A DNA stretch of 64,000 nucleotides from Pteria penguin. Lineage: Eukaryota > Mollusca > Bivalvia > Pterioida > Pteriidae. The notes under the pieces were generated by a model. It was not told the origin of the DNA, did not search any database, and saw only the letters and a list, made by a program, of their open reading frames with translations. Of the stretch, positions 57,829 to 64,000 are shown one piece after another. The first letter of the stretch is position 1. Each line of letters starts with the position of its first letter. The stretch spans positions 43,399,842 to 43,463,841 of the forward strand of contig CM068587.1 of NCBI GenBank assembly GCA_035048485.1. Direction: 5' to 3'. Position numbers and translations under genes: made by a program.

Positions 57829-58754
57829 TAGTGCCGGCCCACAATAATAAATCATTACACCTACTCTTTGTCCACATTTCCTCTGACTCCAACTATCAAA
57901 AATTCGGTCTGAACCAACTTCGTTCACTGCTCTTAACGTCCATCTTAAATCTCATATCAAGGACAATTTGCAAGTGCACAATTATTACAATCAAGTTAAA
58001 CCAACAAAACTGACAACGCACATGACATGCATGCGTACCACAGTGCAATGTGCTTTCCATCGTGATCATGTTATTTCATCTCGCCGCGCCGGAGCAAATC
58101 TGCCTGTTCAGCTGTTTACGATGCGGTGTCAAGTCACTCATGTGTGAATCAATTTGTGATTAATAATTTAATCATGGAATTTTAAAAATATGAAACCGAA
58201 GAAACTTCTCATGTCGGTGCACTAAATATCAATTCGTTTCTCGGAAGAATTTTATACATGACGCTATTCGTCCCTTAGCAACGCGGAATTTGGGGGGGGG
58301 GGGGGTTATTGCATAACATGTTGTTATTGTGGTTGGCAACTGCCAACGGAAAGGCCCGAAAATGTGCGATCAGTGCGTAGTAATCAACGACTGTATGAAA
58401 ACATAGGTTCCATGCCAGTTAGTTTAAAAAATAATCATCGTGTTTGTTCAGCTCTGGTATAGACTTTCCATACATCTTCCTTAATAATTTGCTGAATATT
58501 TAGTTATTAACATACCAGAAGTATCAAATGTTCATAAATATTTGCAAATTTAATGCACATAATCATGGACCTATTTCACTGAGTGTAGGAATACATGAGC
58601 AAAGGGGTGAATCCCAATATGGCAGCGCCCATGACCCGGGTCCATAACAGTGTAACACTTCGTGTTACAAAAAGCACTCGGATGAGCTAAGTTAAACACA
58701 AACAGACAGAAATCATTGAAGTGAATGACTAATTCATTTGCAGATGGTTTTGCA
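57829..58754. other. locally CpG-richer stretch, no gene recognised
   Basis: 58030-58360 has more CG dinucleotides than its surroundings (CATCTCGCCGCGCCGGAGC). It also has a G14 run at 58292-58305, TTGGCAACTGCCAA at 58334 and the site below. It could be a promoter, but no first exon was found on either strand. Confidence 0.3.
58270..58282 (-). promoter_or_regulatory. possible RFX X-box
   Basis: The minus strand reads GTTGCTAAGGGAC, which fits the X-box layout RYYNYY-(1-3)-RRNRAC bound by RFX factors upstream of ciliary genes. One short match in 64 kb is not significant alone. The local CpG content is the only support. Confidence 0.2.
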
Positions 58755-59852
58755 CAGTCAAACCTCGATATCTCGAAGTCGGAGGGATCGTGGAAAATAC
58801 TTCGAGATACCCGTAGTTCGAGATATCCAAATTTCGAGTTTATGGTTGGTTGGTTGGTTGGTTGATTGGTGTTTTACGTCGCTTTCAACAATATTTCAGT
58901 TATATCGCGACATGGAAGCAGGAGGTTACCAACCTCTTAAACATAGTGGCGCAACCCGGGAATCGAACCCGGATCGTCGGCGCCGCAAGCCAAGCGCTTA
59001 ACCACTACACCACGCCTGCCCCAAATTTCGAGTTTAAGATAACAAATCCTGCAGTTAAGTTGGGCCGGTTTATTTGACATTTGTGATTATTATAGTAGAT
59101 ATACGAGATATACATTTATTTATCAATAAATACGCATGAAGATGTGCACATTGTTCCTAAATAATTAATCTAAATCTCATCATACCTTTTATATTCTATG
59201 AATATAAGAATATACTCCAAAACTGAAAACGTCTTGTTTCCTTTTCAGTAATATCATAATTTAAATTGAATACTGGATATAACTGTCTTATACTATACAT
59301 AAAAGTGAGGACGGGCTAACACATAAGACAAAATAAAGACACACCTCATAATTTTATTTTACTTCTAGTACTTTGTATAATAATACACAGACACATGGAT
59401 TCGAAATAAAAATGAATCAATGAAAAATGTAAAGAAATTTCTTTAATTAAATGCAGCTAATTACAGTTAATGTTAATTATTTAATTCTATGTGGAATTTA
59501 ATAAACTATCATCATTTACTAATGTACGCACAGACTCGATCGATTATGTAATCACTGTGGCTTTGTATACTGACACAGTCAATTAATCACACCACGCGAG
59601 CGACCAGTCTTCAAGATAAACGCCGCGAGAGATATTGTCAATAAGAAGCCAACTTTGAGATAAACCAGGTAAATAAGAGCTCCAGGACTTGAAAAGGTAT
59701 TCGAGATAAGCATGGTATTCGACATATCAGTGTTCGACACATCCGGGGTGAATTTATCATAATATGAAGGAATTTTTTCGGGACCGACGTTCGACTTCAA
59801 GATATCCCGGGTATTCGAGATATCAGTGTTTGAGACATCGAAGTTTGACTGT
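58755..59852. mobile_element. pogo/Tc1-type MITE, copy 1, with a SINE inside
   Basis: The left end CAGTCAAACCTCGATATCTC is matched in inverse by ATCGAAGTTTGACTG at the right end. The TIRs are long and rich in TTCGAGATA words. TA follows the right end; the left flank is CA. The CAGTCAAACC terminus and TA target are typical of pogo/Tigger relatives. Copy 2 is at 61917-62854. Confidence 0.8.
58843..59020 (-). mobile_element. full-length tRNA-derived SINE, family 1, with a 16-bp target duplication
   Basis: CCAAATTTCGAGTTTA stands at 58827-58842 and again at 59021-59036, and copy 2 of the host MITE has it once. On the minus strand the SINE starts GGCAGGCGTGGTGTAGTGGT (A-box region), has GGGTTCGATTCCCGGG (B-box with T-stem), then TTAAGAGGTTGGTAACC and a body with CGCGATATAACTGAAATATT. 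It ends in an (AACC)n tail. At 178 bp it is complete, and its tRNA-like arm is intact enough for pol III. Confidence 0.9.
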
Positions 59853-60059
59853 ATGTGATGTTTTTAACTAAATGAATAACCATATTGCTCAACTGAATAC
59901 TATTTCACTTATTCATCTGATAGCTTGAAAAATTTGCAGATAAATGGATATAATCCCTGATGCTTATTGTGTTGTGACTACAGTTTGTACTGAAAACTGA
60001 GTGTAAAATTTGAATCATCATCCGCATTAAGCAATTGTTTATGTAGGCCAAATACTAAA
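59853..60059. other. no gene recognised
   Basis: Short AT-rich gap between two mobile elements. Confidence 0.4.
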
Positions 60060-60886
60060 TGAAAGGACTTGAAAGTCCTCAAGGTCGGAATTGCATGGTC
60101 AAGTACATCAAAGGTAATAAAGTCTTGATCCACCAAGAGATCACACACCAAGCTTGTAGTGTTTAGGATCAGTATTGACAAAAACACGGTCTGCGCACAG
60201 GTGCTCGTTTTCATATAAACAACGGCTCCGCCCCTGTACACCCCTGTACGTCTCCGTCTCGTACTTTATAGTTATCTCATTCTCTTATCACTTTTGATAT
60301 TGACAGTAGTGTGAAATTAACAATCTGGACAGTCTCTCGCTGTACATGTACATTTGGGGAAAACCACGTTTACCCGTGGAGATCTATAAATAACTGGCTA
60401 TTTTTAGTAGCATTACATATCAACAACTATCGAGACTTTGTTTATCGTTGTGACGAGAAGATTGTACAGTACTTCGAATTCCACTGCTATAAAAAGAAGC
60501 GATAGTTTTATTAATTATAATACAACGGATACTAGTACGGACTAGTAGTGTACTTCTTAAATTACGGCATAGCTACACAATAATGTCAATCGTACTTTTT
60601 CGGGACTTTCCGTCGAGTATTCGGAAAGACTGCATGTCCTCCAGCGCATGAATATAACTCGTCTAAATCGATGGAATAACGGCACATCTATTTTCTCATC
60701 TGATCAAACTTATCTTGTATTGACTCGTACAATATGAATTATAAGTACTGAACGTAAATCTAATCACGCTTTTTCTAAATATGGACGCACTATTTATACA
60801 CAAGGAGGTATTTTCTGCGTTCCACGCATTCTCCACAGCATATTGTAACGACTAGGGTCTGGAATTGCTATGCAATTCCGACCAAA
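60060..60886. mobile_element. ~825-bp element, copy 2
   Basis: Near-identical to 39481-40305, including the left hairpin GGACTTGAAAGTCC and the right hairpin GGAATTGCTATGCAATTCC. Here the right inverted end reads ATGCAATTCCGACC, a perfect inverse of GGTCGGAATTGCAT. A 10-bp doubling, TGTACACCCC, occurs near 60236. Confidence 0.75.
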
Positions 60887-61523
60887 AACAAACACTTGCA
60901 ACAAACCATGAGTATTGCATTCCCACCAAGTTTCATCAAAATCCTTCAAATGGTTCTGCCGGAGATGATGAAATTGTGAAACACTGTCTTCCCCCCTTGT
61001 TTTGGCAGTCTTAAAAAATTCATAAAAATCAAGAAATTAAGGTATTGACAAAATTTTTCCACAGTAATATTCTTTTCAATCATCATGATTAAAAGAAGTC
61101 AGGTTAATGCAACACTGTCATTTAAAGGAGAAAAATTACACTTTCATTCAAATGGTTTTAAAGAAGTTGAAAATGTGAAAGAATACCCCTCCCCCTTTTT
61201 TGACTGTCTTACAAAATCCATAAAAATCCCAAAATTGACACATTGACAAAATTCTTTTACAGTAACATCCTTCACCATAATCATAATTAAAGGAAACCAC
61301 ATTAAAGCATCATTATCACCAAATGGAGAAAATTGTACTTTTCTGCATTGAAATCACAAAAAATGTTGAAACTAGGGTATGGTTGTAAAACAAGTGCCCC
61401 ATATGGGCTCATTTCATAGCAGCAACAAACTTTCCTAAATTATAAGTTTCATGGGCCATAACTCCTAAAACTATTACCAGTAGTGTAGTACTGCCTTTTG
61501 ACATATTGACCCTCATATCGATA
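60887..61523. repeat. R1-like interior repeats
   Basis: Two units (AAGTTTCATCAAAATCCTTC, then CCCCCCTTGTTTTGGCAGTC; and TTCATTCAAATGGTTTTAAAG, then CCCCTCCCCCTTTTTTGACTG) about 200 bp apart. An R1-type start CCCCATATGGGCTCATTTC is at 61399. Confidence 0.5.
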
Positions 61524-61795
61524 TTGATTGATTGATTGATTTTTGTTAAACCTCACACCACGAATATTTCATGTATATGGTGACAGCATCTGCCTGATGC
61601 GGGGCATACAAATTTTGACCTTTGCAACTGACCCATCCGAAGAAAAGACGGGTCTTTAATTTGCCATGCATACCACGACACGGGGCCTTGGTTTTTACTG
61701 TCTCATCCAAAAGACAGGACACCGGCATGTCCAGAGTGGGACTCAAACCCCAGCCTCCCGATCAGGAGGCAAGCGCAATACCACTAGGCCACGCT
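61524..61795 (-). mobile_element. tRNA-derived SINE, family 2
   Basis: Same body as 47962-48233, tail (ATCA)n at the low-coordinate end. The head on the minus strand is AGCGTGGCCTAGTGGTATTG with a worn B-box, GGTTTGAGTCC. Confidence 0.75.
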
Positions 61796-61916
61796 ATTTT
61801 CTAATATCTATATGCATCCTTCCCTTTTAGTAAGATTTTAAATTACCTCTACTTAAAAGCAAGTATGTGAAATATGATCAAATTCTGATGAGTACTTAAC
61901 AATATACAGTCAAACC

Positions 61917-62854
61917 TCCTTATTTCGAAGTCGGAGGGACCATGGAAAATACTTCGAGATATCCGTAGTTCGAGATATCCAAATTTCGAGTTTAGGATCA
62001 CAAATCTTGCAGTTGTTAATGTACCCCGATTCATTTGACATTTGTGATTATTATAGTAGATGTATGAGATATACATGTATTTATTAATAAATACGCATGC
62101 AGATGTGCATATTGTATTGTTCCTAAATAATTAATCTAAATCTCATAATACCTTTTATATTTTATGAATATATAGAGAATATACTCCAAAACTGAAAACG
62201 TCATGTTTCCTTTTCAGTAATATCATAATTTAAATCCAATACTGGATATAACTGTCGTATACTATACCTAAAACCGAGGACGGGCTAACACGTAAGACAA
62301 GATAAAGACACACGTCACAATTTGATTTAATTACTATTACTTTGCATAAAAATACGTAGGCATACACACGGATTGGAAATAGTAATAATTAATGAACAGT
62401 GTAAAGAAATTTCTTTAAACAAAGGTATGAAAAAGCATTAATTACAGTTAATTTTAATTATCTTATTTTGTGACAAGTTTAATAAGCTATCATCATTTAT
62501 TAATGTTTGGTATAAATAACAGGGTACGCACAGACGCGATCGATTATGTAATTACTGCAACTTTGTACACCGACGCGGTCAATTGATCATATCACGCGAG
62601 CGACCTGTCATTTAGGGTAAGTGCCGCAGGGAATATTGTCAATAAGAAGCCAACTTCGAGATAAACCGGGTGAATAAAAACTTCGGGACTTGAAAATGTA
62701 TTCGAGATAAGCATGGTATTCGACATATCAGTGTTCGACACATCCGGGGTGAATTTAATCATAATATGAAGGATTTTTTAACGGGACCGACGTTCGACTT
62801 CGAGATATCCCGGGTATTCGAGATATCAGTGTTCGAGATATCGAAGTTTGACTG
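61917..62854. mobile_element. pogo/Tc1-type MITE, copy 2, with TA target duplication
   Basis: CAGTCAAACCTCCTTATTTC on the left, inverse GAAGTTTGACTG on the right, and TA at 61915-61916 and 62855-62856. It preserves the empty site for the SINE at 58843 (GATATCCAAATTTCGAGTTT, then AGGATC). No transposase. Confidence 0.85.
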
Positions 62855-62879
62855 TATCATAATACATGAAAATCACCTG

Positions 62880-63370
62880 GAAACCAATAACTTTTCTATC
62901 AGCTGTGAACTTGACCTTTTGACCCCAAAATCAATAAGCTTCTTCCTCTCCTGGTAAGTAAGCATATATCCAAATTTGATTTGAATATGATTAAAGGTAC
63001 TTAATTTACCATCCAAAAACCAATAATTACAGTCTGTTTTCATCAGCTGTGACCTTGACTTTTTGACCCCAAAATAAATAACATTCTTCCTCTCTTAGTA
63101 AGTAAGCATATATCCAAATTTGGTTTGAATATGATGAAAGGTATTTGAGTTATCATTTGGAAACCAATAATTACAGTCTATTTTCATCAGCTGTGACCTT
63201 GACCTTTAACCATTTGACCCTAAGAATGATAGGGTTCTTCCTCTCTTGATAAGTAAGCAAATACCTAAACTTGGTATGAATATATTGAAAGGTTCTTGAG
63301 TTATCATCTGGAAACCAATGTGTGATGGAAAGACAGAAGGATGGAAGGACGGACAATGCAAACACTTAAT
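62880..63370. repeat. ACCTTGACC-type array, three ~138-bp units
   Basis: Each unit has CATCAGCTGTGACCTTGAC, TTTTGACCCCAAAAT, TTCTTCCTCTC, GTAAGTAAGCATATATCC and TTTGAATATGAT. It closes with AAGGATGGAAGGACGGAC. Confidence 0.7.
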
Positions 63371-63587
63371 GCCCCCTGCCATACCTGGCTTGGGTATAAA
63401 AATGTCAAAAATTTATTTCGGAATGGAAACAAAACCAATAGTATTTCATCACACATCCCCTTAGATCATTCCTATCTATTCGGTTTGTCTGTTATTGCAG
63501 CTGGTCTGAAGAAGTTTGTCAAAGGAGGGTTCCTTCTGTTACCTACTTTTGTCTATGGTGTTGCACCTGATGATGGATGCTAACAAA
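63371..63587. repeat. R1 fragment, left flank of the second array
   Basis: TCACACATCCCCTTAGATCA and ATTCGGTTTGTCTGT match R1 near 7838 and 36568. The 146-bp array element is inserted in it. Confidence 0.55.
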
Positions 63588-64000
63588 AAACCAGAAGTCT
63601 CTGTCGAGACTGGAGCTCTACTGTTCTCCTCTACTCAAACAACAATTTACCTTCAGAGAAGAAGGGGTAAAAATATATTTGGACCACACATGTATGTTTT
63701 GTATTGCACATGCACAACTAGACCACCTACCAAACATGATGAGATCATAATTAAGTCTCACAGACATATACAATAAGAGAAGTGGGAACAAGATTTTGGG
63801 ACCACGCCCCTTTGTGGGGCCCCAGGGGGTCCGAACTGGTCCAAAATTGCACATGCACAATTACACCACCTATCCAACAAAAGGAGACCATAATTAGGTC
63901 TCTAGTCTATATACTTTCAAAGAAAAAGAGGGAACAAGATTTTGGGACCACACCCCTTTGTGGGACCCAAGGGGGTCCAGACTGGACCAAAATTATACAT
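63588..64000. repeat. 146-bp tandem array element, second copy, cut by the window edge
   Basis: From CCAGAAGTCTCTGTCGAGAC onward it matches 54661-55070 almost base for base. Differences seen: GTTCTCC for GTTATCC, one AAG fewer near 63780, and AGTCTAT for AGGCTAT. The left hairpin is present. The array continues past 64000. Confidence 0.85.

Noticed and set aside
57667..57927. 86-codon minus frame
   Set aside because: It lies in the inverted repeat pair, and the copy at 42290 has indels that break it.

Overview
This is AT-rich, repeat-dense animal nuclear DNA, most probably from a bivalve mollusc. The evidence is spliced exons with GT/AG borders, tRNA-derived SINEs, dispersed repeats that open with a 'TTTTAGCTCACC' motif, arrays of ACCTTGACC-type units, a decayed Polinton/Maverick, and reverse-transcriptase relics of a kind common in bivalve genomes. 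The species assignment is an inference. Almost every long ORF is a chance frame inside a repeat. I see no bacterial genes, CRISPR array, intact tRNA gene or rRNA gene.

Two spliced genes can be supported. On the + strand, four exons (1636-1709, 5106-5160, 8613-8720, 12013-12129) have compatible phases and encode the last 117 residues of a sperm-tail PG-rich (SHIPPO/STPG) repeat protein, ending in a stop at 12127-12129. A further STPG-like exon, 26077-26238, cannot be linked to them. On the - strand, four exons (46513-46600, 45208-45344, 37881-37985, 28146-28391) also have matching phases and encode the C-terminal part of a protein I do not recognise. Its last exon carries a 52-bp tandem duplication that changes the C-terminus, and two of its exons abut tandem arrays. 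The 5' ends of both genes lie outside the window or were not found.

Layout: 1-12.3 kb holds the STPG gene with microsatellites and old repeats in its introns. 12.3-19.4 kb is repeats and palindromes. 19,377-25,162 is a 5.8-kb Polinton remnant with ~290-bp inverted ends and a near-matching 6-bp flanking duplication. It holds a broken packaging-ATPase region, a 345-bp tandem array, and a MITE that was itself hit by a truncated retroelement. 25-28 kb is low-information DNA with one candidate exon. 28-46.6 kb is the minus-strand gene, with introns full of foldbacks, TIR elements and ACCTTGACC arrays. 46.6-64 kb is a mosaic of SINEs, TIR elements and a 146-bp tandem array with alternating unit types; a near-identical second copy of that array runs off the right edge.

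The most informative structures are nested insertions that can be timed from paralogous empty sites in the same window: an ~825-bp element inside a 'TAGTCTGGTGA'-ended transposon, a SINE inside a pogo/Tc1-type MITE with a perfect 16-bp target duplication, and the three-level nest inside the Polinton remnant. No alignment or database search was possible. Family names rest on motifs I could read.
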